DNA of 64,000 nt, taken from NCBI RefSeq assembly GCF_005239225.2, contig NC_133300.1:12119875-12183874 (forward strand), in the 5' to 3' direction. Made by a program: the position numbers and the translations under genes. The number at the start of each line of letters is the position of its first letter. Positions within the stretch are counted from its first letter, which is position 1. Below the pieces are notes generated by a model, which did no database searches, was not told the DNA's origin, and saw only the letters and a list, made by a program, of their open reading frames with translations. This stretch comes from Populus alba (lineage: Eukaryota > Streptophyta > Magnoliopsida > Malpighiales > Salicaceae). Positions 12,001 through 24,499 of the stretch are shown piece after piece.

Positions 12001-15000
12001 AACATAAATAGAACAAATATAATTTCACTATCACTAGTTGTCTCAATAGGACATAAGGCTCCAGCATGACGTTACACTTCGATCCTGAATCAGGTGGGAG
12101 AGCGAGGAGTCCAACTCTCAGGTGGCCAGAAACAGAGGATTGCAATTGCTAGAGCTATGTTGAAGAACCCGAAGATCCTGCTTCTTGATGAAGCAACCAG
12201 TGCTCTTGATGCAAGTTCTGAGAGCATTGTTCAAGAAGCATTAGACCGCCTCATGATTGGAAGAACAACTGTAGTTGTAGCGCATCGACTCTCCACCATT
12301 AGAAATGTTGATACGATTGCAGTTATTCAGCAAGGGCTCGTTGTTGAGACAGGAACCCATGAAGAACTCATTGCCAAAGCAGGAGCATATGCTTCTCTAA
12401 TCCGATTCCAGGAAATGGTGAGAAATAGAGACTTTGCTAACCCATCCACTCGCCGGTCACGCTCATCACGACTAAGCCATTCACTTTCAACAAAGTCTCT
12501 AAGCTTGCGGTCTGGCAGTTTACGAAACTTGAGCTATTCGTACAGCACTGGCGCTGATGGCCGTATTGAGATGATCTCAAATGCTGAAACTGACCGTAAA
12601 AACCCTGCACCTAATGGCTATTTCTGCAGGTTGCTAAAGCTGAATGCTCCTGAATGGCCTTATTCGATAATGGGTGCTGTAGGATCCGTGCTTTCTGGGT
12701 TTATAGGTCCAACCTTTGCCATTGTGATGAGCAATATGATTGAAGTTTTCTACTATAGAAACCCGGCCTCCATGGAAAGGAAGACAAAAGAATATGTTTT
12801 TATATACATTGGTGCTGGTCTTTATGCTGTCGTTGCATACTTGATTCAGCATTACTTCTTCAGCATTATGGGAGAGAACCTCACTACAAGAGTGAGGAGG
12901 ATGATGCTTGCGGGTAAGAAACTGCTATTATGCTATTTTTTATTTAGCACCGATTCAAAATTATAAACTGATCTAATGCTTGGTTCCATGAAGAAAATCT
13001 CTTGCTCTTGGATCTTAATCTAATTCTGTTGTCTTGATCAGCAATTCTGAGGAATGAAGTTGGATGGTTCGATGAAGAAGAGCATAACTCAAGCCTAGTT
13101 GCAGCTCGATTAGCTACCGATGCTGCAGACGTAAAATCTGCAATAGCTGAGAGGATATCCGTCATACTACAAAACATGACTTCTCTCCTCACTTCCTTCA
13201 TAGTTGCTTTCATAGTAGAATGGAGGGTCTCCCTTCTCATTTTAGCCACCTTCCCTCTTCTCGTCCTCGCCAACTTTGCCCAGGTAAGTTTCAGTAGCTC
13301 AGTTTTACAAAACAATAATGCAAGCATCACCTTTTTACTTGTTTTCTCAAGCATTCTCTGCGAGTCTTGGTCAAACACATTTACCTATCCACAAAGCCAC
13401 GCTTCACTCGAGAGGGCTCAACAAGGGCAAAAGAGTAAACCAAGAGAAATCTCATTGCTGACATTGGAATCTAATTTAACCTGCTCTCACCACTAGACGA
13501 CAAAAGCTAAGACAACACCACGCATCAAACCCCTCTGCCAAGCACGTGCTCTCATCTGCAAATCCTGTGCATTAACTCCTAAAAAATCCCAACACATAAA
13601 ATATTTTGAACTTTGAGGTATGGTCAATACATAAATAACAGTGAACATTAAAAATAGCCAAGATTCCATCAACTTCAATGCCACTGAAAAGTGTTATTCT
13701 CTAACTAAAATCTCGAGGCCGTGACCTTATCACACGCCTTTTTCCTTTGATCATTCTTATCCCAGTCAAATCTCAACATGTCTTGTTTCTATCACTCCTC
13801 TATGTTTTTTTTCTTATCTGTTCATATTTTTTTTACGCTATCCTATCTTGGATTTTTACCATGCACCGACACCGCTCCATGCAGTGTGTAGAAGTCAGTC
13901 TAGGTACGCGGGCCATTTTCTTTGAAGTCCTGCAATTATCTTTTGTTTACTACTGTATTTTACTAGTAGACTAGTCACCCCCGAGCGAGCGTTTCAAGGG
14001 ATTCTTGGCCCGTGAATAGCATTATTTATGACACATTTTCTGCCAGATATGTTTTCTTCCTTTGTTTTTCCTGTTGGGCTGTTTTGTGTCTTTTATTTTC
14101 TTGTTTTCCCTTCCTGGAGAGTGTCAGGCTGTGACAGTCAATAGTAGCATGGCAGTGACACCACCCTATCCCGGTCTTGCATTATTATTGTCTTCTAGGT
14201 TGTGGGCTTTGTCGTGTTGAATATCTGGAGGGTTTTCCATATTCTGGGCTAGTTTTCAAACAGTGGACTAGACTGGACTGGACTTGGTACAACAGCTCAG
14301 TACAGATAGTGACTCTAAGCTCGCGCATGCTATATGCAGTCACACAAGTTTGATTGCTTGCGGAAATACCTGAAATATGCAGTTTAGTGGACAAAAGATA
14401 GTCCTGTAAATGTCCTGGTAATACATGAGGAGACTGTTAACCTGCTTTGGCTCTACTTCAAGTGGGTTCCATTCACTATTGAGTGTAAAATCCTGTTGAA
14501 GTATCCACCCGCTATTTCACTTGAGTACACACATTGACTCCGTTAACCCCAAAAGTAAAAATAAACATGGAAACAACTACTGTTGTAGTTGCTGGTTAAA
14601 AACCATAAATGTCTTTTGTAGATTAAAATACTAATTGATGCTGGGTATTACTTGGGAAGATTTTAACTGACCAATGAAAGGGAAGAAAAAGAACTAAAAA
14701 AATGTTAGACCATCTCATTTTGTTCATGATTGCTTTATTTATTCATATGATAAAGTAACTGCTCAAATCACCTGGGACAACCTCATAGGAACTCGTTCTT
14801 GAAAGGATGTACCACATATAAGTTGGGTTTTTTTTTTTTTTAGTTTAGCAAACTGAACTGAGTTCATTTCCTCTTTGATTGCATTTTTTTTCCGGAAGAC
14901 ATCTATCTTCAACTGTTCGAATGTTTGTTTAAGATTTCAGACAAGAATTCATAAATGTGATTTTGCTGATACTTAATTTGTTATTGTCTTGATCACACAG

Positions 15001-16209
15001 CAACTCTCTCTCAAAGGATTTGCTGGAGACACAGCCAAGGCCCATGCAAAGACTAGCATGATTGCTGGTGAGGGGGTGAGCAATATCCGAACTGTTGCAG
15101 CCTTCAATGCCCAAGGCAAGGTCCTCTCTCTGTTCTGCCATGAGCTTCGTGTTCCGCAGCTTCATAGCCTACGTCGAAGTCAAACTTCTGGCCTCCTCTT
15201 TGGCCTCTCACAGCTAGCTCTCTATGGTTCTGAAGCTCTTATTCTGTGGTACGGTGCTCACCTTGTTAGCAAAGGGGTTTCCACATTCTCAAAGGTCATT
15301 AAGGTTTTCGTGGTACTGGTCATCACAGCTAATTCAGTTGCAGAAACTGTTAGTCTTGCCCCTGAGATTATTAGGGGTGGCGAAGCTGTTGGTTCTGTTT
15401 TTTCAATTTTGGAACGTTCTACTAAGATTGACCCTGATGATTCTGAGGCTGAGCCTGTTGAATCACTTCGTGGGGAAATTGAACTTAGACATGTTGATTT
15501 CGCATACCCTTCTCGACCTGATGTTCCTGTGTTCAAGGACTTGAACCTCAGAATCCGAGCTGGCCAAAGCCAGGCCCTTGTTGGTGCTAGTGGGTGTGGA
15601 AAAAGTTCAGTGATTTCGTTGATTGAACGATTCTATGATCCTATGGCGGGGAAGGTTATGATTGATGGGAAGGATATTCGACGATTGAATTTGAAGTCTC
15701 TTAGGCTTAAAATTGGATTGGTGCAACAAGAGCCAGCGCTATTTGCATCGAGCATTTTCGATAACATTGCCTATGGAAAAGACGGTGCAACTGAAGCTGA
15801 AGTAATTGAAGCTGCTCGAGCTGCCAATGTGCACGGGTTTGTTAGTGCATTGCCTGATGGATATGAAACGCCAGTTGGTGAGAGAGGAGTTCAGCTGTCA
15901 GGGGGTCAAAAACAAAGAATCGCAATAGCCAGGGCTGTTCTTAAGGACCCAGCAATACTACTACTGGATGAGGCTACAAGTGCACTTGACGCAGAATCAG
16001 AATGTGTGCTCCAAGAAGCACTCGAGAGGCTAATGAGGGGCCGGACCACAGTGCTTGTGGCTCATCGTTTATCCACCATTAGAGGGGTGGATAGCATCGG
16101 AGTTGTGCAGGATGGGCGGATTGTGGAGCAAGGCAGCCATTCCGAACTGGTTAGCCGGCCCGACGGGGCTTACTTTAGACTCTTGCAGCTACAGCACCAT
16201 CACATATGA
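9009..16209 (+). CDS. ABCB19: ABC transporter B family member 19 (auxin/brassinosteroid exporter), 10 exons
   Basis: Full-length plasma-membrane P-glycoprotein. In Arabidopsis, ABCB19 exports auxin (IAA) and, by recent work, brassinosteroids, supporting polar auxin transport and stem growth. Exons by GT-AG sites and frame: 9,009-9,260; 9,384-9,438; 9,808-9,983; 10,406-10,606; 11,013-11,272; 11,364-11,680; 11,760-11,983; 12,094-12,913; 13,042-13,283; 15,001-16,209. They sum to 3,756 nt, 1,251 aa, against 1,252 in Arabidopsis as I recall. Order: TMD1, NBD1 (about 361-598; Walker A GGSGSGKS near 399, LSGGQ 503-507, LLLDE ending E528, H559), a Ser/Arg-rich linker (about 605-675), TMD2, NBD2 (from about 1005; Walker A GASGCGKS 1044-1051, LSGGQ 1148-1152, D1172-E1173, H1204). 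All ATPase motifs are intact. The N-terminal [20 protein letters not shown] matches ABCB19 rather than ABCB1. The start is the first in-frame ATG after a stop-rich leader. Intron 9 (1.7 kb) is the longest. Confidence 0.97.
13284..15000 (+). other. ABCB19 intron 9
   Basis: The intron begins CAG|GTAAGT and ends CACACAG. At 1,717 bases it is far longer than the other ABCB19 introns (about 80-410 bases). It contains no recognisable gene; the short frames inside it on both strands match nothing known. Confidence 0.85.
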
Positions 16210-16640
16210 GAGAGGATTTTGATTGAAGCAGCATGGCCTTGTTGATTGTTAATTATGTTTGGGGTTCCATTAACCTTGTGTTTCTATTTTTCTTCTTTTT
16301 TTTTTGGACGATGATGACAGTTGTAGATATGGTAATGTGGAGACTACATCTTGAAGAAAACTACCCCATCTCCAGATGGGGTAGCATATGTTTAAATATA
16401 AATATCTAAGGGTGCATATCCATGTTGTCTATCTGGTTATTGCCACCAACCGATTAGCTTTTCCTCCTCTCAAGTGTTGCTTTATAGCAGTGAAACAGCA
16501 ACCCCCAGTAAACATGCTCCTAGCTCCCATTGGAAACCTTTTCTAGCTGTTGCTTTCCCCAAATTGCATGTGATTGTTAGTGTTCTTTTCGATTTGGGGT
16601 AAGAGACCCCTCCCCTGTTTTTTTTATCCCTCCTGTGAGT
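16210..16640 (+). other. ABCB19 3' UTR region with hairpin
   Basis: Sequence following the stop codon, AT/T-rich and without an obvious AATAAA, so the poly(A) site cannot be fixed. At 16,361-16,384 lies a perfect 11-bp inverted repeat (CTACCCCATCT / AGATGGGGTAG) with a 2-base spacer. Confidence 0.5.
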
Positions 16641-17850
16641 TTGAAGGCCCACACGAATCATTGGGCAGTTAAACAGCAGCAGAAAACTAGTTTATTACAT
16701 ATTAGCAGAAGGGAGACATCTTCATTCCAGGCAAATGATATGAATTATTAATTATTGTAAAGAAAGAAGCGGGTGAAAATCTCGTTAGTTGTAAAGTATA
16801 CGCATGTGTTTCAAAAGTGCGGATCATGATGCAGGAGGTGCGCATTACGGGCCCAGCTATTTGCATTTTTTTGAGTGCCCTTGTATGCAAGTGTAGTGCC
16901 CCTTTTCCATATATAATTGGATTTTCCCGAGTGTCCATCCCGTGTTCTTAGATATTGAAGCCAAGAAAGCTTCTTTTTCCTATCAGATTGGTAATTATTA
17001 TGCTCGCCTAGAAAGATTCTACCATGGGTGTACTTGCTCTGTCACAAAGGGGGAGGTCCAGGGCCCTCCTCCTACAATTCTTGAACGCACATCTCTCCAC
17101 TTTGCCAGGAAGATGCGGGCTAAAAGAAGAAAAACCAGGGATTGGATAGAAACAGAAGCAGGAATGGGATTCCTGGAGAAATGGCAAGGTGGAAAGAAAT
17201 CGGGGCCCCTACAGAGAGCTGATTCAGGGGGCACATGGGGAAGATGATGAATCATGTCAGTCTTCAGTGGATCATCAGTCGCATTATATGTGCTTGCGAC
17301 TCTCGTCTGCTAAATAATTTAATTTAACATGAAGCTAAAGGCTATGGCCCCACACGATTATTTACATATAGTAACTAAGTTGTAGCTTTCTTTTTCATCA
17401 TTACTCGCAGCCCCATCCATGGGGTCCTCACTCCCATAAACATTGCCTCCTCCGCAACCCTGTCATGTGTAGCCGTCAAGATAATCCAAGCCCTGAGATG
17501 CCAAAACATCTCTTATGGTGACGCAAATTTACATGGTGAGATCTTGTCCACCCACTTGCACAGGAGATCTGGAGTGTTTTACCTTCCTTGTTATCACGTA
17601 ACTTCAGCTAGAAAGATCCATCTCCAGAAGAAGGGAGGGACATGTCACATGGGGAAAATGCTGGCGGACTCGGAGGTGGATGCCTCATGCCCCTTGGATT
17701 CTAGAGGGGTCATCTCTGTACGTCTTAGCCCTATTGTCTATTTCCTGAGTCTGCAAATGTTGACTGTTTGTCGTAAGAGAGTGGTACCTACTGTTCTAAG
17801 TGTTCTTGTTTATATTTTTCTGGATAAATGGGATTTGACAGGCTAGGTTG
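16641..17850. other. Unique, less AT-rich intergenic stretch
   Basis: This block stands out for balanced base composition compared with the surrounding AT-rich repeats, and contains open frames of about 60-100 codons on both strands (16,702-16,938 minus, 16,942-17,247 plus, 17,019-17,255 minus, 17,544-17,846 plus). None matches a family I know and they overlap each other, so I do not call genes. It may hold distal 3' sequence, conserved noncoding DNA or a noncoding RNA. Confidence 0.4.
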
Positions 17851-17854
17851 GATA

Positions 17855-17965
17855 TTTAAATTATTTTTTATTTAAAAATATATTAAAATCATATTTATTT
17901 TAAAAATCAATTATTAATATGAGTATATCAAAAGAATTTTAAAATATAAAAATTAATTTTTGCAC
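17855..17965. repeat. AT-rich interspersed repeat (MITE-like) copy
   Basis: Inverted relative to the copy at 1,884-2,095, with the same alternation of TTTAAAAAT, ATATTAAAATCATATT and GTATATCAAAA words. Partial copy with uncertain edges. Confidence 0.4.
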
Positions 17966-18837
17966 CAGTATTATTCAGCAACAAAAACAAAAATGGCCTC
18001 ACATTATGTAAGGCATGGTGCCCCAAACGCCAAATTCAATCATAACAAAGAATTCATATTATGATTGTTTATGATTGTGGGGGTAACGGTAATTTTGTAA
18101 CCTTGACCAATCATTTTCATTTGTATAGTATACAAAATGAAGGATTAAATTTCAGACGAAGATATCCTTGTGAAGCATGTTAATTACGAGCACATAAATG
18201 TTTAGGATTAATTTGAAGCATTTTAAAATAAAAATTTAAAAATTTAGAAAAATATAGTTTAACCAAACTCCCAAATAATATCGAAAAAAATAAAATACTT
18301 TACACAAAGAAAGAGATTTTCTATGAAGTCCGCATTTAAAAAATGCATGACGAATCTAACATATATTATTATTATTAGTATAATTATCTTTTCACTCTTT
18401 GAAAAAAAAAAACAATGATCTTTGTGCTGATGGTAAATTGTCTTTTCTTGACCCATTCATCATTATGAGACTTATTCTACATAATTTGAGTTTTTTTTTT
18501 TTTACCTTTTAAATGCACAATGTTTATTTACCTTAAAAAACAAAATATTTTAAAAGGTTGCACGAGGGCAATTTGATCTTTTATATTTTAAAAGCATAAT
18601 GTAAAAATTATATTATCGTTGCATGTAAAAACTATTGAACTTACATCAATGAGTTTTTTTTTATATCTTTTCATATTGTTTTTTTAATAAACAATTTAAT
18701 GGAGGGGTGTTTTAGTCTTTTCAATAATATAAATATTATTAAAAAATATTCTTCGCACGTGGTGTTGCTCCACCTCCAAATACTACCTTCAAGGATGGCA
18801 TTAAAAGCACCTTCGCTATTATCTTTTCATAAGTGCA
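17966..18837. other. AT-rich intergenic DNA, nothing recognised
   Basis: No coding similarity seen. Contains A/T homopolymers and one G-box-like CACGTG near 18,758 without an associated gene. Confidence 0.6.
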
Positions 18838-19259
18838 ATGCATATGCACAATGACTTCGACGAACTTTTCTTTTCTTCTTTTTCTTTTCTCTCTCTTCCC
18901 CTTCTAAAATATAAATGTGTCATTTTTTTTTGTTTTTATTTTGATTTTTATTATTTTAATTGCAATTTTTTGTTTTGTTTTTTTCTATTTTTTCTTCAAT
19001 TTCACCTATCATCATTTTTTTTCATTTTATTTTTTATATCAAAATTGATCCTTATTCTTTTAATTGTTGTTTGTTTATTTTTAATCATTTTCCTAATTGA
19101 GTTTTGTTCATCCCTCAATATTTGATTTCAAAATATTTATATCAAAATTAGTCCCTATTCTTTTAGTTGTCATTTATTTTGTTTTAGATCTCTTTTTTTT
19201 TTTTTTTAATTTCATCCCTTAGAATTTTTATGATTTGGAATTTTGTTTTGTTATTTTTT

Positions 19260-19302
<43 letters not shown>

Positions 19303-19800
19303 GTGTTAGTTTTGGGCTCATGACCAGGGTCATGAGTTTTAAAGGTTAACACAGACTAATTTTGGTATGTTTTTTTAGGTCTTTTTTTTTAAATTTTAAT
19401 TTTTTTTAAATTTCATCATTCAACATTTAATTTATTGGGAATTTATTTTCTTGTGTTTTTTTTTTTCAATTTCCTTCCTATGGAGGGTTATCACAATCTC
19501 GTGTTCATGATCACGGGGTTAATAGGTTAACCTGGGTTGACTTATTTGCTTTTTTTTTTTCATTGTTTTTTTAATTTTTTTTTCAGTTCTGTCCTTTAGC
19601 ATTTAGTTGTTTGATATTTGAATTTTAAAGTTTTATTTAGTTTTCTTTTAACAGGGTTATCTTAATATCATGACTAAGTTACATATTTGGCATGCTAATT
19701 TAGATGGCTTGAGTCAGGCTTTCTTGCCTTTCTTATGTTCTTCATTTTTTTTCTAGTTTATTTATTATTGTTGGATTTTTTTTATTCATATGATTTGAAT
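18838..19800. repeat. T-rich degenerate tandem repeat
   Basis: Strongly T-rich sequence built from diverged units of about 175 bases. Each unit has a 'TCATGA ... GGTTAA' core (near 19,318, 19,500 and 19,668) followed by a T-rich 'TTCATC(C)' segment. It includes a 37-base T run at 19,263-19,299. The unit is one I recall as dispersed in poplar. The apparent Phe/Leu-rich frame at 18,838-19,125 is a composition artefact. Confidence 0.55.
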
Positions 19801-20221
19801 TAATCAAACTTATTAAATATAATCAAGTCAATGACCTGTTTTTTTAGGAATGCTTGTGTCACTTTAGCATCATTGTTTTACGTTGGAAACAATTTAGGCC
19901 AGCCTATGGTGTAACGTGTATTAGTGTATATGCCTAATAGTCAATTAGTTGGTTACACGTTACATTAACTTTATTCATGTAAATATATTTAATTTTTTTA
20001 ATAAAGACTTATTTATCTTTAATATTCATGAAAATATTTGATTAATACATCTAGGGTAAAGATAAAGTCATTGGGACAAAAATACTTTGTAAATGAAATT
20101 ATAAAGTTGTTATAATTTTGAAATTCCTATTATATCAAAACATCATTCCTAAAATGGTCATTGTTAATACTTTATTAAGACTGAATATTAATTAGAGTTG
20201 TTAAAACTGATACATATTATG

Positions 20222-21470
20222 TTTTTTTTTTTTTTTTTTTTTTTATAAAAGGAAACAATTGTTCTCATAAGTTGAGGTGTGAAGGATACCTAGAACTAAT
20301 ATGTAAGTGCTTATCAGATGACATCTATACTAAACTGATCCACATGAAAATTTTATATGGAGAGATCACTTGTTTTTATGGAAAGGCTCATGTGATGGTT
20401 GTGTAAGTGATCCTTAAACTTGATATCACTAAGTTATCTTATATAAAAATTGTTATGTTTTGATCTTGCTACACGTTGTCCTAATTAAGGGTAACAAACA
20501 TGAAGATATTGGGTATAACATGAATTATATGAATGTATTTAAGTAATCAAGAAAGAATTCATCACCTTTGGTGGATTAGAAAAAACATTTCATCTATTCT
20601 TAAATAATATTAATTGTAAATCTTTGTGCAAGGTGAAATGAAATTTAAAAAAGAGAGTGTCAAATCTTATTCAAAGAATTAATGACTATGATGTTAAGAA
20701 CAAACATGATTTGATATAGTAAATACATTCCATGCTATAATGTCTAAATCAAAATATTGTTGATGAAAGTATAATAATTACACTGAGAAATTGATCACTG
20801 AAAGGTTAAGTTAAACCACTTGTCACTTTCCTACTATTTAAAAGATCATGATAGGCTGCTAGACATTGTAATTGATCTTCAAATATAAATCAATCAATTA
20901 TTAAATTGATAATAAGTTAATTTGTTTAATTTATTTAATCCTATTTTATTTAGGATTATAACTTATATTTAGGGTAATTTATTAGGGAACCTAATGGGTC
21001 ATATACATAAAAACCATCAGTCAGAAATTAAAATGGGATAATTAATCAAATTTGAGTTGATTATAAATTAGTTTTAAAAATTCAAGACTAGAATGTAATT
21101 AATATAGAGGATTATAATTTTAGACCTATAAAAAACAAGGAAGGACTTGATTGAATAAATTTTTAAAATTATACTGAAATAATATATGTGATATTATTCA
21201 GGTGACAAATTGATATTTTATCATTTTTAAGGTTTTTAGGTTTTTCTATAAATATAATATTATGCCTATTATTTTTTGTACTCTTAAGCAAAGAGAAAAA
21301 CTATGTAAATTACAAAACACATGAAAAACATAAAAAAATAGAGCTAACACTAAAAACATAGCAATCTCTCTCTTCTAAAAGAGTTTATGAGATTTTTCAT
21401 TGGTGGTTTAAATACCGTTAAAGGCCGAACACTTAAATGACTTATGGTTTGCGACAACCTAGCCTTAAAA
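20222..21470. mobile_element. LTR-like sequence next to copia relic
   Basis: The stretch begins after a poly-T run and carries a TATA-like CTATAAATATAA near 21,245 followed by an A-rich and CTCTCTCTTCT-containing leader-like segment. It lacks genes and abuts the copia polymerase relic on its right, so it may be part of an LTR, but I see no second copy in the window and cannot fix its ends. Confidence 0.3.
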
Positions 21471-22480
21471 CAATTATTCTTGTGTTACTACCTTATCATA
21501 TACCAAGCTAACATCTATAGTACTTCTAAGATAATAGAGTATTCATTTCATAGTCTGTTAATGAACTTTACCAGGATTTCTCATAAAACTTGCTAATAAC
21601 ATGTGAAATGTCTAGACGAGTGTAGACCATTATAACATACATAATGCTTCCAATTGCACCTGATATGTGCTCTTTCTTCCTATTGGTTTCTAGTTATAAA
21701 CCTAAAGATAAATTGAAATTGGCTGCCAGTGGAGTACTCTTTGGCTTACAATCTTGTATATCAAAATGCTTAAGGATCTTTTCAAAACACTTCATTTGTG
21801 ATAAGTATAACTTGCCAATGCTTCTATCTTTGTGTATCTTTTTACCTAAAATCTTCTTAGTTGTACCAAAATCTTTCATTTCAAACTCACCACTCAATTG
21901 ATTCTTTAAATATTGATCTCAGACATATTCTTAGAGGAAATTAATATGTCATCAACATACAATAATAAACACACAAATGGACCATTTAAGAGCTTCCTGA
22001 AATACATTCAACCATCATAATCACTTCTAAAGTAACCATGTCCAACCATGAAATTATCAAAGATTTTATTCCATTACCTTGGTGATTGCTTCAAGCCATA
22101 CAATGACTTTTTTAATAAGCATACATGGTTTTATTTAACTTGAGTAATAAAACCCTTTAGTTGATGTATATAAATACTCTTCTCCAACTCATTATATAAA
22201 AAAATTATTTTGACATCCAACTACTCAAGCTTTAAGTCAAACAAAGCAATCATAATAAGCAATACCTAGATGGAACTATCCTTCATAATTAGAGAGAACA
22301 CTTTGTTAAAGTCAACACCTTTTCTTTGTGTAAAACCTTTAGCAACTAAACATGTTTTAAACCTTTCATTCTCAACCCTTGGGATTCTATCTTTCCTTTT
22401 GTAAACCAATTTACACTTAATAATATTCTGATTATTATAAAGAGACTCAATCTTCTCATTCATAGCAAATATCCACTAAG
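21470..22480 (-). mobile_element. Ty1/copia reverse transcriptase relic
   Basis: Minus-strand degenerate polymerase (RVT_2). From the 5' side: a segment reading CKLVYKRKDRIPRVENERFK then VAKGFTQRKGVDFNKVFS (22,266-22,463), then after a break MSGEFEMKDFGTTKKILGKK with LYLSQMKCFEKILKHF and KPKSTPLAANF (21,694-21,897), then a frameshifted piece resembling 'GSIMYVIMVYTRLDISHVIS' (about 21,480-21,650). These are the thumb and connection segments of plant copia polymerases of the Tnt1 type. The YVDD catalytic region between the blocks is too decayed to read. Multiple stops and frameshifts make it non-functional. Confidence 0.85.
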
Positions 22481-24100
22481 AATATTCTTTCTAAGAAACT
22501 ACCTCAGTATAATTTATGTTTAATGAACAATTTTTTTTGTGTTTTTAAAAAATCACATTTCTATATTCATATTTGGCCATAAGTTATTTTCATTCAAGTT
22601 TTAGCTAACTTCGAGCTTAGTACAATTTTCGAGTAAAAATTATGATGGCTTTAAACATCCACTTAGCCTACATTATTTTTTAAGCCAAATTTCTTATGGT
22701 CTTAGGCTTGTGTTCTTTCCAACCTTATTTTCATTGGTTATCAATATCTATTCAATTTTGGAGAATTTTATGACAAACTTGTATCCATCTATAATATCAT
22801 CATTTGCAAGATAATAACTTTCTTTTTTTGTAAGTATATGACGTTGTAGTGACCGTTCTCCTAGATTAGTATAGGGATGTGTGGAAAGAATAATGAATTC
22901 CTGTCTTTCTATTGTTTAAAAAGGATTTGAGTCGTCATTTGATATTTTGATCATTAGACACTGTAACTGATTTTTAGAGAGATAACTAATTGTGTATTGA
23001 GAGGATAATATCACCCCATTATACCTTACCTAAGATGATTAGCATTGCTAATTTTTCTAATTATTACTAAGGTTTTGTTGTATTTTTCTAACAATTAGTA
23101 TGTCTATTGATGGTTAAAATGAGTCCACCCCAATAAGGATGACCATGATTTTATAGGTCAAGCCTGGTTATTCTAAAATTAATTTTTTTGTATTTTTTTA
23201 ATATTAGAAATATGTCTCATGCAAAAGTTTATATTTTTTAATATTAAAAATGAACAATTGTTTTTGTGTTTTTAAAATTTAGGCTAAGCTCTATGAATTT
23301 AATAAACTTGCTATTAAATTCACGATGCATGCAAAAAAATTTTTTTATTTTTTTATTTTTTCTGGTATTTTTAAAAAATGCTTAAATCATGCAATGTATT
23401 TCTTTTGTTTTTGTATTCTTTCATATTTGTTTTGTGTTATATTTTTTTGATTTAGAATGCTAATATGATTTTTTTGGAGAAACTTAGTGAAATGCACAAT
23501 TTGAAATGGATGTTTTTATGAAATATGATTTTCTACTTTGTTATTTTTTTAATAAAAGAAAAGCTTGAAAAATAAAATAATAAACTAACGTAAATGAAAA
23601 ATGCAAAGAAAGTGTTCACACATAAGAAAATAAAGCATGGATGCAAACAAAGTCTAAGGGTTCAAGCTCATCACAAAAACAGAGCCTACTTGGATAAAGA
23701 CCACATCCCAGCCCACAAACACAGTAATTGTAAAGGAAGAGAAACGCTTATACCGATGACCAATCCACCAACCAAACATATAAAACCGTTCAAAGCTGAT
23801 GCATCCAGAAGGCCTGATCCAAAGGCAGAAGCCTAGAAGGCTGCCAGGGCTGTGAAATTAGGGCCAACATTTTAGGGGGAGGAAAAGAAGAAGAAGATCT
23901 TGGTAAGGTAATACTTCACCATCCCAGGACATTGAAGAAGGAGAAGAATCCCAAGTATCCACGCATCAGTGCAACACCTAGAAACAAGTTGGACTTTTCC
24001 ACTTACCAGTGATGACAGTTTGATCAAATTCGGAGTGGTTTGATCAGAGACACGAGAGCAAGAGCTTCCACGGGCTTTTCCAGCCTCGCGTTAGCTGCGG
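22481..24100. other. Repeat-derived DNA without intact gene
   Basis: The part around 22,860-23,170 resembles the untranslated segment that follows the 5' LTR in plant Ty3 elements as I remember it (GAGTCGTCATTTGATATTTT and following). The open frame at 23,594-23,836 is basic and unrecognised. The rest is AT-rich without coding signal. Confidence 0.35.
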
Positions 24101-24117
24101 AGACAGCAGGCCTGTCA

Positions 24118-24309
24118 TCCACTAAAACAAATTCATGTATTTATGCAGTGCACTCCTGATGTATCACCAAGCAATTGTAGAAATTGCCTACAACAATTCA
24201 TAGCTTACTATAAACGTTGTTGTAACTGGCAGCAAGGAGGTTATGCCCAGAAACCAAACTGTGTCTTCCGGTGGGATTTGTATCCCTTCTTGAACTTCCT
24301 TCCTCAGGT
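24118..24309 (+). pseudogene. Fragment of a cysteine-rich receptor-like kinase (second DUF26/Gnk2 domain)
   Basis: Translates as a piece ending in QCTPDVSPSNCRNCLQQFIA, then CCNWQQGGYAQKPNCVFRWD and LYPF. This has the C-x8-C-x2-C cysteine spacing and 'GG...PNC..R' block typical of the salt-stress/antifungal (DUF26) extracellular domain of CRK receptor kinases. It stops at Q followed by a GTAACA splice-donor-like site where the CRK exon 1/exon 2 junction normally lies. No signal peptide, first DUF26 domain, transmembrane segment or kinase is present nearby, so this is a captured or decayed exon end. The retained intron start argues for DNA-level duplication rather than retrocopying. It lies directly left of a minus-strand LTR. 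Confidence 0.8.
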
Positions 24310-24499
24310 AACATCTCCATTTCCATCATCATCTCCTCTGTTTATTATTAGTTTGTTGTTGGGTCAGTTCCTTAAGTTTGGTTTGGAGGGGGCTTTTTAT
24401 GCATCAGCTTTGATCGGAGACGTTGTAGCATCCACTTCCCTAACACCACTACACATTAGTTAATAGTTGCTGCAGCTATGAACTAGGGTTTCTCCGCTA

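Noticed and set aside
16942..17255. Overlapping 101- and 78-codon frames on opposite strands
   Set aside because: No recognised domain and no supporting splice or promoter structure; treated as unique noncoding DNA.
18838..19125. 95-codon frame resembling a membrane protein
   Set aside because: It is a translation of a T-rich degenerate repeat, giving only Phe/Leu/Ser.
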